NCBI RefSeq assembly: GCF_019890635.1 | Contig: NZ_JAIOAB010000046.1 | Location: 1 to 56,003 of the forward strand | Direction of reading: 5' to 3' | Origin: Streptomyces sennicomposti | Lineage (GTDB): Bacteria; Actinomycetota; Actinomycetes; Streptomycetales; Streptomycetaceae | Length of the DNA: 56,003 nt | Part shown: one piece after another, positions 35,437 through 44,594 of the stretch | How the letters are laid out: every line of letters begins with the position of its first letter | Numbering within the stretch: position 1 is the first letter of the stretch | Notes under the pieces: generated by a model | Database searches by the model: none | Told to the model about the DNA's origin: nothing | Seen by the model: the letters and a program-made list of their open reading frames with translations, nothing else | Program-made: the position numbers and the translations under genes

Positions 35437-37545
35437 GTGGGGAGCGTTCCGAATCAGGGTGGTGCGCCGGGCGGGCCGGGCGCGCACATGGTCGTGTGCG
35501 GGGACGACGGGCTCGCGCACCGGCTGGCCGCCGAGCTGCGCGGTGTGTACGGCGAGCAGGTCACGCTGGTCGTCCCGCCCGCCGAGCGCGGGGTACGGCC
35601 GCCGGTCGTCGGCCGGGCCCGTACGGCGTCGGCGCTGCTGGACCGGATGGTCAGCGCGGCCGTGAGCCGGGCCGGCGGCAACGGCGGCGGCAGCGGGAAC
35701 GGGGGCAGCGGCGGGGGAAGTGGCGGTGGTAACGGGAGCGGGGGCAGCGGCGGTGGTCAATTACGCGCTGGTGACCGGGTGTTGGAGGCCGGTGAGCTGA
35801 CCGAGGCCGTGCTCGCCGAGGCGGGGGTGGAGCGGGCCACCGCGCTGGCGCTCGTGTACGAGGACGACGAGACCAACATCCGTGCCGCGCTCACCGCCCG
35901 CCGGCTCAACCCGCGGCTGCGGCTCGTCCTGCGGTTGTACAACCGGCGGTTGGGGCTTCATATCGAGGAACTCCTCGACCAGGCCGCCGCCTTGGCCACC
36001 GGGGACGGGGGCGTGTCGCCGGGCGGTGGCGCGTCGCCGGCCGGTGACGCGTCCACGACGGTGCTGTCCGACGCCGACACGGCCGCGCCCGCGCTGGCCG
36101 CGAGCGCGGTCGCCGGCACCAGCAAGGTCGTGCAGACCGACGGGCTGCTGCTGCGCGCCGTCGAACGGCCGCCGCCCGCGCCGGGGCAGGTCGCCGACCC
36201 CGGGCTGTGCACGCTGGCGCTGCTGTCGGCCACGAGCAGCGATCCCGCCGGGGCGGACGGCTCCGAGGACAGCGGCGAGCAGCGGCCGCGGCTACTGCCG
36301 GACGAGGCGGCGGTGCGGGCGGCCACCGGGCGCGGAACGGTGGTGCTGGAGCAGGTGTCCTACGCCGGGCCGCCGCTGGCGTCCGGGCGGGGGGCGGGGG
36401 TCGTGTCCTCGCTCAACTCCTTGTTCTCGCGGCGGTTGCGGTGGTCGCTGGCGGGGCTGGTGGGGTGTGTGTTCGCGCTCGCGGTGGCCTTGTGGGTGGT
36501 GACGGGGGTGCGGCCGCTGGGGGCGCTGTATCTGACGCTGCTGGATCTGTTCGCGATCGACGATCCTGCGCTCGGTGAGTCGTTGGGGCGGCAGATTCTC
36601 CAGTTGTTGTCGGGGCTGGTGGGGTTGTTGCTGCTGCCGGTGCTGTTGGCGGCGGTGCTGGAGGCGCTGGGTACGTTCCGGTCGGCGTCCGCGTTGCGGC
36701 GGCCGCCGCGGGGGCTCGGCGGGCATGTGGTGCTGCTGGGGCTGGGGAAGATCGGGACGCGGGTGCTGACGCGGTTGCGGGAGCTGGGGATTCCGGTGGT
36801 GTGCGTGGAGTCCGGGCCCGAGGCACGGGGGCTGGCCACGGCGCGGCGGTTGCGGGTGCCGGTGGTGCTGGGGGATGTGACGCAGGAGGGGGTGCTGGAG
36901 GCGGCGAAGATTCATCGGGCCGATGCGTTGCTCGCGGTGACGAGTTCGGACACGACGAATCTGGAGGCCGTGCTGTACGCGCGGTCCGTGCGGCCGGATC
37001 TTCGGGTGGTGCTGCGGTTGTACGACGACGACTTCGCCACGGCGGTGTACCGGACGTTGCGGGCGGCGCATCCTCGGGCGTTGACGCGGAGTCGGAGTGT
37101 GTCGCATCTGGCTGCGCCGGCGTTCGCGGGGGCGATGTTCGGGCGGCAGATCCTGGGGGCGATTCCGGTGGAGCGGCGGGTGTTGTTGTTCGCTTCGGTG
37201 GAGGTGGAGGGGCATCCGCAGTTGGAGGGGCGGACGGTGGCGGAGGCGTTTCGGGCGGGGTACTGGAGGGTGTTGGCGTTGGATACGGGGGTTGTGGGGC
37301 GGGGTGGCGGGGACGGTGGGGTGGGGGTGGACTCGGGTGCGGGGGGTGGGTCTGGGGGTGGGTCTGGGTCTGGGCCGGTGTGGAATCCGCCTGAGGCGTA
37401 TGTGCTGCGCAAGGAGGATCGGGTGGTGTTGGCTGCGACTCGGCGGGGGTTGGCGGAGTTGCTGGGGCGGCGGGGGCGGGGGGGGGGGGGGGGGGCCCCG
37501 AACCAGCCCGCGACCAGGAGGAGGGCGATGGCCGGGATGAGGTAG
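35437..37545 (+). CDS. TrkA/RCK-domain membrane protein, 3' end unreliable
   Basis: Starts at GTG 35437 or ATG 35488. An N-terminal Rossmann-like segment (MVVCGDDGLAHRLAAEL) is interrupted by a Gly/Ser/Asn linker (about 80-110). Two helices follow (WSLAGLVGCVFALAVALWVV; QILQLLSGLVGLLLLPVLLAAVL), with a pore-like loop between, then a full TrkA-N domain (GHVVLLGLGKIGTRVLTRLRELGI, VVLGDVTQEGVLEAAKIHRADALLAVT). This is a potassium-channel/RCK or CASTOR-like arrangement. A leucine codon TTA at 35761 predicts bldA dependence. The final 25 codons read through an 18-base G tract into a different sequence class and are probably not authentic. Confidence 0.7.
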   Translation: MGSVPNQGGAPGGPGAHMVVCGDDGLAHRLAAELRGVYGEQVTLVVPPAERGVRPPVVGRARTASALLDRMVSAAVSRAGGNGGGSGNGGSGGGSGGGNGSGGSGGGQLRAGDRVLEAGELTEAVLAEAGVERATALALVYEDDETNIRAALTARRLNPRLRLVLRLYNRRLGLHIEELLDQAAALATGDGGVSPGGGASPAGDASTTVLSDADTAAPALAASAVAGTSKVVQTDGLLLRAVERPPPAPGQVADPGLCTLALLSATSSDPAGADGSEDSGEQRPRLLPDEAAVRAATGRGTVVLEQVSYAGPPLASGRGAGVVSSLNSLFSRRLRWSLAGLVGCVFALAVALWVVTGVRPLGALYLTLLDLFAIDDPALGESLGRQILQLLSGLVGLLLLPVLLAAVLEALGTFRSASALRRPPRGLGGHVVLLGLGKIGTRVLTRLRELGIPVVCVESGPEARGLATARRLRVPVVLGDVTQEGVLEAAKIHRADALLAVTSSDTTNLEAVLYARSVRPDLRVVLRLYDDDFATAVYRTLRAAHPRALTRSRSVSHLAAPAFAGAMFGRQILGAIPVERRVLLFASVEVEGHPQLEGRTVAEAFRAGYWRVLALDTGVVGRGGGDGGVGVDSGAGGGSGGGSGSGPVWNPPEAYVLRKEDRVVLAATRRGLAELLGRRGRGGGGGAPNQPATRRRAMAGMR
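37478..37495. repeat. 18-base G homopolymer
   Basis: It separates the coding end of the RCK gene from an unrelated sequence and probably marks a sequencing or assembly fault. Confidence 0.85.
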
Positions 37546-37580
37546 AGGGGCTTGCGGCCGACGTCCGGGTCGTTCCACAT
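37496..37580 (-). pseudogene. Truncated N-terminus of a small membrane protein
   Basis: From ATG 37580 the minus strand reads MWNDPDVGRKPLYLIPAIAL and a further LLVAGWFG. That is a convincing cytosolic leader plus membrane helix. It then runs into the poly-C side of the homopolymer and the antisense of the RCK gene. It looks like the start of a real gene whose remainder is missing at the G tract. Confidence 0.45.
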
Positions 37581-37677
37581 CAGGCCGAGGCACCCGGCGC
37601 CTGGACCGGCGGGGCCTCCCGGGCCGGTCCCGGCGGGCCTGCCGGGCCTGCGCGCCCGGACCGGCGGGGGCCTCACC

Positions 37678-37740
37678 GCCCGGTCCCGTCGGGTCCGCGC
37701 GCCCGGTCCCGTCGGGCTCGCGCCGCCCGGTCCCGTGAGG
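37678..37740. repeat. Three 23-24 bp direct repeats
   Basis: GCCCGGTCCCGT recurs at 37678, 37701 and 37725, twice followed by CGGG. It lies between the truncated membrane-protein start and mbl. Confidence 0.75.
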
Positions 37741-37756
37741 GCCCGCCGCGGCGGAC

Positions 37757-38797
37757 CTAGTACGCCCCCAGCGGGTCCAGTACCAGTGGCTCGATGCGGC
37801 CCTCCAGCATCTCGCCGAGGCCCTGGACCGCGCAGACGTCGGGGCGTTCGGCGATGTGCACCGGCATGCCCGTGGCCTTGCGGACCATCTGGTCCAGGCC
37901 CGGCAGCAGGGCGGAGCCGCCGACCATCGTGAGGCCGCTTTCGACGAGGTCGGCGACCAGGTCGGGCGGGCACTCGCGCAGCACCTTGCCGATCCCGTCC
38001 AGCACCGCGGTCAGCGGCGTCTGGATGGCCTCCCGTACGGCGGCCGTGTCCACCAGGACCGACCGGGCCAGTCCGGTGGCCACGTCACGGCCGTGGATCT
38101 CGGTGGTCGCCGGGCCCTGCGGGGTGAGCCCGGTGCCGTGCAGGGCCAGCTGGAGGGGGCGTACGGACTGGCTCGGCAGCATCAACGCGTGTTCGTGGCG
38201 CAGGTACTGGACGATCGCGTTGTCCACCGCCTCGCCGCCCACCGGGACGCGTTCGGCGGTGACGATCGAGCCGAGGGAGAGCACGGCGACCTGGGTCGCG
38301 GCGGCCCCGCACACCATGATCATGGTGGCCTCGGCGCGCTCCACGGGCAGCCCGCAGCCGACGGCGGCGGCGATCAGCGTGTCCACCAGCTCCACCCGCC
38401 GGGCGCCCAGCCCGACCAGCGTCTCTATGGTGGCCCGCTGCGCCAGCGGGTCGGCGTCGTGCGGGGTGCAGGCCGCCGCCCGCAGCCGGGCCTTGCGGCG
38501 CAGCGAGCGCCGCATCCGGTCGCCGAGCAGATGCCGCAGCATGCGCTGCGCCATCTCGATGTCGATGACCGTGCCGCCGGAGACCGGGCGGACCACGCGG
38601 ATGTAGTCGGGGGTGCGGCCGGTCATCCGCTCGGCGAACTCGCCGACGGCGATCAGCGCGCCGGTGCGGGTGTTCACGGCGGCGACCGAGGGCTGGTCGA
38701 CGACCAGGCCCACGCCCTTGACGTACACGCGGGTGCGGGCCGCGCCCAGATCGACGGCGAAGTGACAGCGGCGCAACTGCTCCAGGCTGGCGGTCAT
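37757..38797 (-). CDS. mbl: Actin-like MreB/Mbl-family protein
   Basis: 346 residues from ATG 38797 (GGGAGGAACTGCC upstream). The actin-fold phosphate-1 loop is FAVDLGAARTRVYVKG, phosphate 2 is MIMVCGAAATQVAVLSLG, and the adenosine motif is GLTMVGGSALLPGL. It has the RTPDYIRVVRPVSGGTVIDIEM stretch of MreB. It is divergent from canonical MreB, with GAA for GGG in phosphate 2. Streptomyces Mbl acts in spore-wall synthesis, and the neighbours (subtilisin, MatB) match, from memory, the SCO2444-SCO2451 region of S. coelicolor. Confidence 0.82.
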   Translation of the reverse strand: MTASLEQLRRCHFAVDLGAARTRVYVKGVGLVVDQPSVAAVNTRTGALIAVGEFAERMTGRTPDYIRVVRPVSGGTVIDIEMAQRMLRHLLGDRMRRSLRRKARLRAAACTPHDADPLAQRATIETLVGLGARRVELVDTLIAAAVGCGLPVERAEATMIMVCGAAATQVAVLSLGSIVTAERVPVGGEAVDNAIVQYLRHEHALMLPSQSVRPLQLALHGTGLTPQGPATTEIHGRDVATGLARSVLVDTAAVREAIQTPLTAVLDGIGKVLRECPPDLVADLVESGLTMVGGSALLPGLDQMVRKATGMPVHIAERPDVCAVQGLGEMLEGRIEPLVLDPLGAY

Positions 38798-39112
38798 GGC
38801 AGTTCCTCCCGAGAGCGCGGACCGAGACGGCCGCCGGTCGGCGGCCTCCTTGAAATCGTGCGGGGGCCGGGGAGCGGGCGCCCGTTCAAGGGGGCCGGGC
38901 GGGGGGCCGCGAGATGGGTGCATTTTACGGTTATGGGCTTGGTAAGCACCGGATAAGCGGCTATCGCACGCTCTGCTCCTGGCGGGAACACGCCACGGCA
39001 GGCATCCGCCACCTCTCGTCAACTCCCTTGCAACACAAGTCTCCTGACACTCTTCGCAGCGCTCGACCCAGCACTCGACGGCACAGGCAGCACTCGACGA
39101 AGAGAGGCACGG
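38798..39112. promoter_or_regulatory. Divergent promoter region of mbl and the subtilisin
   Basis: 315 bases. A relatively AT-rich island at 38918-38965 (ATTTTACGGTTATGGGC) probably holds the mbl promoter. On the subtilisin side, CAGCACTCGACG occurs at 39069-39080 and again at 39088-39099, 19 bases apart start to start, with CTCGAC once more at 39062. This is a candidate tandem operator close to the start codon. Confidence 0.4.
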
Positions 39113-42100
39113 ATGAGCAGAGGACCAGGCGGCCGGAGAGCGACCCTCCTCCTGTCGGCCGGGCTCGTGATCGCCCTGCTGCCGGCGGGGCAGGCAGCCG
39201 CCCGGCAGACCGCCGGCGCCGCCCCCACGGCGAAGCCCCCCACGACCGTCCCCGAGACCGGCTCCGCGGCCGCTCTCGGGACCACCTCCACAGCCGCCTC
39301 CGCCGCCACCCCCCGCACCGTCACCCTCGTCACCGGCGACAAGGTCACCGTCACCGACCTCGCCGGCGGGAAGAAGACCGTCACCGTCCAGCGCCCCGCC
39401 GGGGCCACCGGAGCCGTCCGCACCCAGGTCGCGGACGGCGCGATCAGCGTCGTACCGGACGAGGCGCTGCCGTATCTGCGGGCCGGCCGGCTGGACCGGC
39501 GGCTGTTCGACGTCAGCGCGCTGCTGCGCCAGGGCCTCGCCGACTCCCGCACCGGCGAGATGCCGCTGATCGTCACCTACGGCAAGGGCGCCCGCACCGC
39601 CACGCCCCCCGGCACCGAGCGGACCCGCGCCCTCGCCAGCGTGCACGGGGCCGCCGTGGCCGCGGCCAAGGGGCGGGTGTTCTGGCGGGACTTCACCCGC
39701 CGCGGCACGGCGCGGGGCCTCGCGGCGGACGGCGTCGACAAGGTGTGGCTGGACGGCCGCGTCACCGCCGACCTCGCCGAGTCCAACGCGCAGATCGGCA
39801 CGGCGAAGGCCTGGCAGGCCGGGCTCACCGGCAAGGGCGTCACCGTCGCCGTCCTCGACACCGGCGTCGACGCCACCCACCCCGACCTGGCCGGCCGGAT
39901 CAAGCAGTCCAAGAGCTTCGTCGAGGGCGAGGAGGTCGCCGACCGCAACGGCCACGGCACCCACACCGCCTCCACCGTGGGCGGCAGCGGAGCCGCCTCC
40001 GACGGCACGGAGAAGGGCGTCGCCCCGGACGCCGACCTCGTCGTCGGCAAGGTGCTCGACGACCAGGGCACCGGCAGCGAGTCGCAGATCATCGCGGGCA
40101 TGGAGTGGGCCGCGCGGGACGCGCACGCGCGGATCGTCTCCATGAGCCTCGGCTCCGAGGAGCCCAGCGACGGCACCGACCCGATGGCGCAGGCCGTCGA
40201 CACCCTCTCCGCGGAGACCGGCGCCCTGTTCGTGGTGGCCGCCGGCAACACCGGCGCGCCGTCCTCCATCGGCTCGCCGGGCGCCGCCGACGCCGCCCTG
40301 ACCGTCGGCGCGGTGGACTTTGCCGACCAGGCCGCCTACTTCACCAGCGCCGGGCCCCGCTCGGGCGACAACGCCCTCAAGCCGGACCTCGCCGCCCCCG
40401 GCGTGGACATCCTCGCCGCCCGCTCCCAGCTCACCGAGGGCAGCGGCTACTACACCACGATGAGCGGCACCTCCATGGCGACGCCGCACGTCGCCGGGGC
40501 CGCCGCCCTGCTCGCCCAGGAGCACCCGGACTGGAGCGGCGCCCGCCTCAAGGACGCGCTGATGTCCACCTCCAAGCAACTGGACGCCTCCGCCTACACG
40601 TTGGGCGCGGGCCGGGTGAGCGTCCCGGACGCCGTGACCGCCACGGTCACCGCCACCGGCAGCGCCGACCTCGGCTTCCACGCCTGGCCGTACTCCTCGG
40701 ACCGGCCCGTCACCCGCACCCTCACCTACACCAACACCTCCGACCAGCCGGTCGAGTTGACCCTTGCCGTCCAGGGCGCCCCACAGGGCGTGGCCACCCT
40801 CGCCGACACCGCGCTCGCCGTCCCCGCGCACGGCACCGCGACCACCACGGTCACCGGCGACGCCGCCGAGGCCCCGGTGGGCGAGACCAGCGGGCAGATC
40901 GTGGCCTCGGCGGCCGGCACACCCGTCGCGCACACCGTGTTCGCCCTGGTCAAGGAGGAGGAGCGCTACACGCTCACCGTGCACGTCAAGGACCGCTCCG
41001 GGGCCGGCACCGCCGCCGACCTCGCGGTGCAGCGGCTCGCCGAGGGCGTCGATCCGGTCCCCGCGCGCGTCGGCGACTCCGGCACGCTGCGACTCCGGCT
41101 CCAGCCGGGCACGTACAGCCTGACCTCCTTCCTCGACGTGCACGGCGGCCACGGCCGCGACTCGCTCGGCCTCGGCTTCCTCGCCGCGCCCGAGATCACC
41201 CTCGACCGCGACCGCGAGGTCACCCTCGACGGGCGGAAGCTGCGCGAGATACGCGCCGACGTCGGCCGCCGCACCGAGACCCGGCAACTGCTGATGGAGT
41301 ACGACCGCAGCGGCGGCGGCTCCGACCTGTTCGGCGCGGTGCAGGTGCCGTCGACGTACGACAGCGTCTTCGCCGCGCCCACCGGACGCGTCACGCGGGG
41401 CGGTTTCGAGTACCGGACCGTGTGGCGGCTCGGCCAGCCGCTGCTGGACGTGAAGGGGATCGGCGAGGCGGTGGCCCAGTCCGGCGGCACCCTCACCGAC
41501 GGCCGCAGCAGGCTCCCGCTGGTGGACGTGGGCGACGGCGACTTCACCGGGAAGAACGTGCGCGGCAAGGCGGTCCTCGCCCGTCTCGCCGACGGCGCCG
41601 AGCCGACCGCCCTCGCCCAGGCCGCCCAGGACGCGGGCGTCAAGGCGCTGTTCGTCACCGACGACACACCCGGCCGGCTCAGTGCCTGGTGGGGCGCGGA
41701 CGACGACAGCGACCGCCCCTTCCCGATCGCCTCGGTGAACGCCGCCGACGCCGCCCGGCTGCGCGCGGCGGGACGCGTGGACATGACGACCACCCGCAAC
41801 ACCCCCTACGTCTACGACCTGTCGGAGGGGCACGCGGGCCAGATCCCGGACCGTGACCTCACGTTCCGGCCGGGGCAGCGCCAACTCGCGCGGATCGGCG
41901 TCGAGTTCCATGCCGCGCGGCCCGCGTCCGGCGGTGAGTTCCGCTACTCGATCACCGACGCGTTCCCCGTCGGCATCGGCTTCCAGGAGCGAATCGACTA
42001 CCCGGCCCGGCGCACCGACTACGTCTCCACCGGCCCCGGCCAGCGCTGGCACGAGTCGGTGTCGGTCGGCGACGGCACCCTGGAGGAGCGCAGCGGCCTG

Positions 42101-42826
42101 GTCCGCTACACCGGCGGATCACACCCGGCGCTCGACTGGTTCAAGCCGGTCTGGCATCCGTGGCTCGGCACCGGCCTCGGCTGGGGACAGCAACGGGCGG
42201 GCAACACCCTCCGGTTCAACGCGCCCGGCTGGGGCGACTCCGGGCCCGACCACACGGGCTTCGGGGACGTGTACAGCGCGGACAGCGGGATGAGCCAGAC
42301 CACGGAGGTGTTCGTGGACGGCGAGTCGGCCGACCGGAACCCCGATTCGACCGCGTACGTGTGGGACGCGCCCGCCGACGCGCACACCTACAAGCTGGTC
42401 ACGGACACCGCGCTCGACGCCGCCCGCTGGCCGCTCGCCACCCGCGGGCACGCCGAGTGGACGTTCCGGTCGGCGGCCACGCCCGACGACCACTGGACCG
42501 CGCTGCCCCTGATCAACCTCGCCCTCGACCTCGACACCGACCTCGCGGGCGCCCTCAGGGCCGGAAGCCGGGTGCCGATCGGGCTGCGCGCCGCGTATGC
42601 GGCGGGCGCGCCGGACACCGGGACGATCCGGGACGGGCGCCTGGAGGTGTCCTACGACGCCGGGGCGACCTGGCGGACGGTACGGCTCACCGGCGGACAC
42701 GCCGACTGGCGCGGCACGCTCACCGTGCCCCGCGGCGCCGCCTCCGTCTCGCTGCGGGCGAGCGCGGGCGACGACAAGGGCGGCTCGGTACGGCAGGAGA
42801 TCGTCCGGGCCGCGGGCGTGAAGTAG
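39113..42826 (+). CDS. Large secreted subtilisin-like serine protease
   Basis: 1237 residues with a Sec signal peptide (GRRATLLLSAGLVIALLPAGQAAA). A propeptide spans to about 220. The S8 domain has Asp249 (VAVLDTGVD), His281 (NGHGTHTAST), Asn379 (VAAGNTG) and Ser454 (SGTSMATPHVAGAAALL). The remaining 750 residues are beta-rich domains, including a probable PA-type or Ig-like region. Extracellular protein degradation is the expected role. The ribosome site is AAGAGAGG before ATG 39113. It resembles, from memory, SCO2446. Confidence 0.92.
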   Translation: MSRGPGGRRATLLLSAGLVIALLPAGQAAARQTAGAAPTAKPPTTVPETGSAAALGTTSTAASAATPRTVTLVTGDKVTVTDLAGGKKTVTVQRPAGATGAVRTQVADGAISVVPDEALPYLRAGRLDRRLFDVSALLRQGLADSRTGEMPLIVTYGKGARTATPPGTERTRALASVHGAAVAAAKGRVFWRDFTRRGTARGLAADGVDKVWLDGRVTADLAESNAQIGTAKAWQAGLTGKGVTVAVLDTGVDATHPDLAGRIKQSKSFVEGEEVADRNGHGTHTASTVGGSGAASDGTEKGVAPDADLVVGKVLDDQGTGSESQIIAGMEWAARDAHARIVSMSLGSEEPSDGTDPMAQAVDTLSAETGALFVVAAGNTGAPSSIGSPGAADAALTVGAVDFADQAAYFTSAGPRSGDNALKPDLAAPGVDILAARSQLTEGSGYYTTMSGTSMATPHVAGAAALLAQEHPDWSGARLKDALMSTSKQLDASAYTLGAGRVSVPDAVTATVTATGSADLGFHAWPYSSDRPVTRTLTYTNTSDQPVELTLAVQGAPQGVATLADTALAVPAHGTATTTVTGDAAEAPVGETSGQIVASAAGTPVAHTVFALVKEEERYTLTVHVKDRSGAGTAADLAVQRLAEGVDPVPARVGDSGTLRLRLQPGTYSLTSFLDVHGGHGRDSLGLGFLAAPEITLDRDREVTLDGRKLREIRADVGRRTETRQLLMEYDRSGGGSDLFGAVQVPSTYDSVFAAPTGRVTRGGFEYRTVWRLGQPLLDVKGIGEAVAQSGGTLTDGRSRLPLVDVGDGDFTGKNVRGKAVLARLADGAEPTALAQAAQDAGVKALFVTDDTPGRLSAWWGADDDSDRPFPIASVNAADAARLRAAGRVDMTTTRNTPYVYDLSEGHAGQIPDRDLTFRPGQRQLARIGVEFHAARPASGGEFRYSITDAFPVGIGFQERIDYPARRTDYVSTGPGQRWHESVSVGDGTLEERSGLVRYTGGSHPALDWFKPVWHPWLGTGLGWGQQRAGNTLRFNAPGWGDSGPDHTGFGDVYSADSGMSQTTEVFVDGESADRNPDSTAYVWDAPADAHTYKLVTDTALDAARWPLATRGHAEWTFRSAATPDDHWTALPLINLALDLDTDLAGALRAGSRVPIGLRAAYAAGAPDTGTIRDGRLEVSYDAGATWRTVRLTGGHADWRGTLTVPRGAASVSLRASAGDDKGGSVRQEIVRAAGVK

Positions 42827-42850
42827 CCCGGGGGAGCGGGAACACGCGGA

Positions 42851-42885
42851 CGGCGCCGCCTCCCTGGGACGGGGAGGCGGCGCCG
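42851..42885. terminator. Perfect 14-bp hairpin between convergent genes
   Basis: CGGCGCCGCCTCCC pairs exactly with 42872-42885 around a seven-base loop. It can terminate both the subtilisin (plus) and the small peptide gene (minus). Confidence 0.8.
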
Positions 42886-42904
42886 CCGTGGGTGCGGGTG
42901 GACG

Positions 42905-42964
42905 TCAGACCAGCCAGCCGATGAAGTGGACGAGGCCGGCGAGGACGTCGGTGATGAGGTTCAT
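42905..42964 (-). CDS. 19-residue hydrophobic peptide gene
   Basis: MNLITDVLAGLVHFIGWLV. It is preceded by GCAAGGAG, a near-ideal ribosome site, ten bases before the ATG at 42964. It has its own hairpin terminator 20 bases after the stop and a 184-base upstream region free of other genes. The peptide can form one membrane-binding helix with a single Asp and a His, like small membrane peptides or type I toxins. No family name is known to me. Confidence 0.6.
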   Translation of the reverse strand: MNLITDVLAGLVHFIGWLV

Positions 42965-43064
42965 GATCGTGCTTCTCCTTGCGGTGAACATGTGGGACAT
43001 ACGCGCAACTACCGTCTGCAGCCGGTCTCTTGCACACCGTAAGTATGTGTCGGCACCAACTGTT

Positions 43065-43093
43065 CAGGTGGTCGTATGAGCGACGATCACCTG
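43065..43093. promoter_or_regulatory. Inverted repeat upstream of the small peptide gene
   Basis: CAGGTGGTCGT and ACGATCACCTG (one G-T pair) flank seven bases. A third CACCTG follows at 43104. It lies about 100 bases upstream of the 19-residue peptide gene and beyond the matB stop, so an operator or RNA hairpin for the peptide transcript is plausible. Confidence 0.45.
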
Positions 43094-43148
43094 TTCCAGC
43101 GAACACCTGATCCCGTGTTCGGATCACCGCGATGGAAGCCCGGCCCCC

Positions 43149-44594
43149 TCACCCCTGCGGCAGCGCCCGCTTCATGATCTTCCCCATGTCGTTCCGGGGC
43201 AGCGCGTCGAGGAACCGGACGACGCGGGGGCGCTTGTGCGGGGCCAGCCGCCGGGCCACATGGTCGGCCAACTCCCGTTCTCCGGGCGGCGAGTGCGGGT
43301 CGGCCGGGACGATCCAGGCGACGATCCGCTCCCCGAGGTCGGCGTCCGGCTCCCCGGTGACGGCGGCCTCCCGCACCCCCGGATGTTCGAGCAGCGCGTT
43401 CTCGATCTCGCCGGCGCCGATCTTGTAACCGCCGCTCTTGATCAGATCGGTGGCCTTGCGGCCGACGATGCGCACATACCCGTCGGCCTCGCGCACCGCC
43501 ATGTCCCCGGTGCGGAAGAAACCGTCGGCGGTGAAGGCGGCGGCCGTCGCGTCGGGGCGGTTGAGGTACTCGGTGAACAGATTCGGCCCGCGCACCTGGA
43601 TCTCGCCGACCGTCTCCCCGTCGTAGGCCGTGATCGGCGTGCCGTCCTCCTCCACCAACCGCAGCTCCACACCCGGCAGCGGCACCCCGACCGTCCCCGC
43701 CCGCGCCTCGCCGTCGGCGCGCACGCTTGTGTTCATCAGTGTCTCCGTCATGCCGTACCGCTCGATCACACGCCGGCCGGTGGCGGCCGCGATCCGCTCG
43801 TGGTCGTGCACGGGCAGCGCCGCCGACCCGGAGACCAGCAGCCGGGCCCCCGCCAGCGCCTTGGCCAGCTCCGGATCGCCGGGCAGCGCCTCCGCGATCC
43901 GGTGGTACATGGTCGGCACGCCGAACAGCATCGTCGCGCCGCCGCTCAGCTCCGCCGCCACGCCCCCGGTGCTGAACCGGCCCAGGTGCCGCACCGAACC
44001 GCCGCGCCGCAGCGGCCCGAGGACGCCGAGGACCAGCCCGTGCACATGGAACAGCGGCAGCCCGTGCGTCAGCACGTCCTCGCCGGTCCACCGCCAGGCG
44101 TCGGCGAGCGCGTCCAGGGTGGTGGCCAGGGCGAGGCGCGGCAGCACGGCGCCCTTGGGCGGGCCGGTGGTGCCGGAGGTGTACACGATCAGGGCCGGGT
44201 CGCCGTCCCCGGCGTCGGCGAAGGGTCCCTCCTCGCGCGCCTCGACGTCCACGTCGATCCGCGTCAAGCCGGCCAGCGCGGGCGGCAGTTCGTCACCGGG
44301 CGCGGCGAGCACCACGGAGGGCGCGCTGTCGCCGAGGATGTGCGCCAGCTCCTTCTCCCCGGACTTCGGGTTCAGCGGCACGGCGGCTGCCCCGGCCAGC
44401 AGCACGCCCACCACCGCGACCGCCGTCTCCAGCTCCGGCGTCGCCCACACGGCGACCCGGCCTTCCCCGCGCACCCGCGCGCCCACGGCCCCGGCCGCCC
44501 CGGCGAGCTGTCCGTACGTCAACGAGCGGGGGCCGAAACGCAGCGCGGGACGCGCGCTCGGCGCGTCCGTGAGGGCCGGAAAGAGGGAGGACAC
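43149..44594 (-). CDS. matB: Malonyl-CoA synthetase-like acyl-CoA ligase
   Basis: 481 residues from GTG 44594 (AGGAG upstream). ANL superfamily: P-loop YTSGTTGPPKGA, hinge and adenylate motifs ERYGMTET and FFRTGDMAV, IVGRKATDLIKSGGYKIGAGEIE, and catalytic lysine in NDMGKIMKR. The short size and these blocks match MatB, which makes malonyl-CoA or methylmalonyl-CoA from the free diacids. It closely recalls S. coelicolor SCO2444, which was characterised as MatB. Such enzymes feed polyketide and fatty-acid building blocks. Confidence 0.85.
   Translation of the reverse strand: MSSLFPALTDAPSARPALRFGPRSLTYGQLAGAAGAVGARVRGEGRVAVWATPELETAVAVVGVLLAGAAAVPLNPKSGEKELAHILGDSAPSVVLAAPGDELPPALAGLTRIDVDVEAREEGPFADAGDGDPALIVYTSGTTGPPKGAVLPRLALATTLDALADAWRWTGEDVLTHGLPLFHVHGLVLGVLGPLRRGGSVRHLGRFSTGGVAAELSGGATMLFGVPTMYHRIAEALPGDPELAKALAGARLLVSGSAALPVHDHERIAAATGRRVIERYGMTETLMNTSVRADGEARAGTVGVPLPGVELRLVEEDGTPITAYDGETVGEIQVRGPNLFTEYLNRPDATAAAFTADGFFRTGDMAVREADGYVRIVGRKATDLIKSGGYKIGAGEIENALLEHPGVREAAVTGEPDADLGERIVAWIVPADPHSPPGERELADHVARRLAPHKRPRVVRFLDALPRNDMGKIMKRALPQG

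Noticed and set aside
37757..42052. Very long minus-strand open frame (1431 codons) covering the subtilisin region
   Set aside because: Only its last 346 codons are the real mbl gene. The rest is the antisense shadow of the subtilisin, caused by high GC in third positions; there is no start signal and no protein family.
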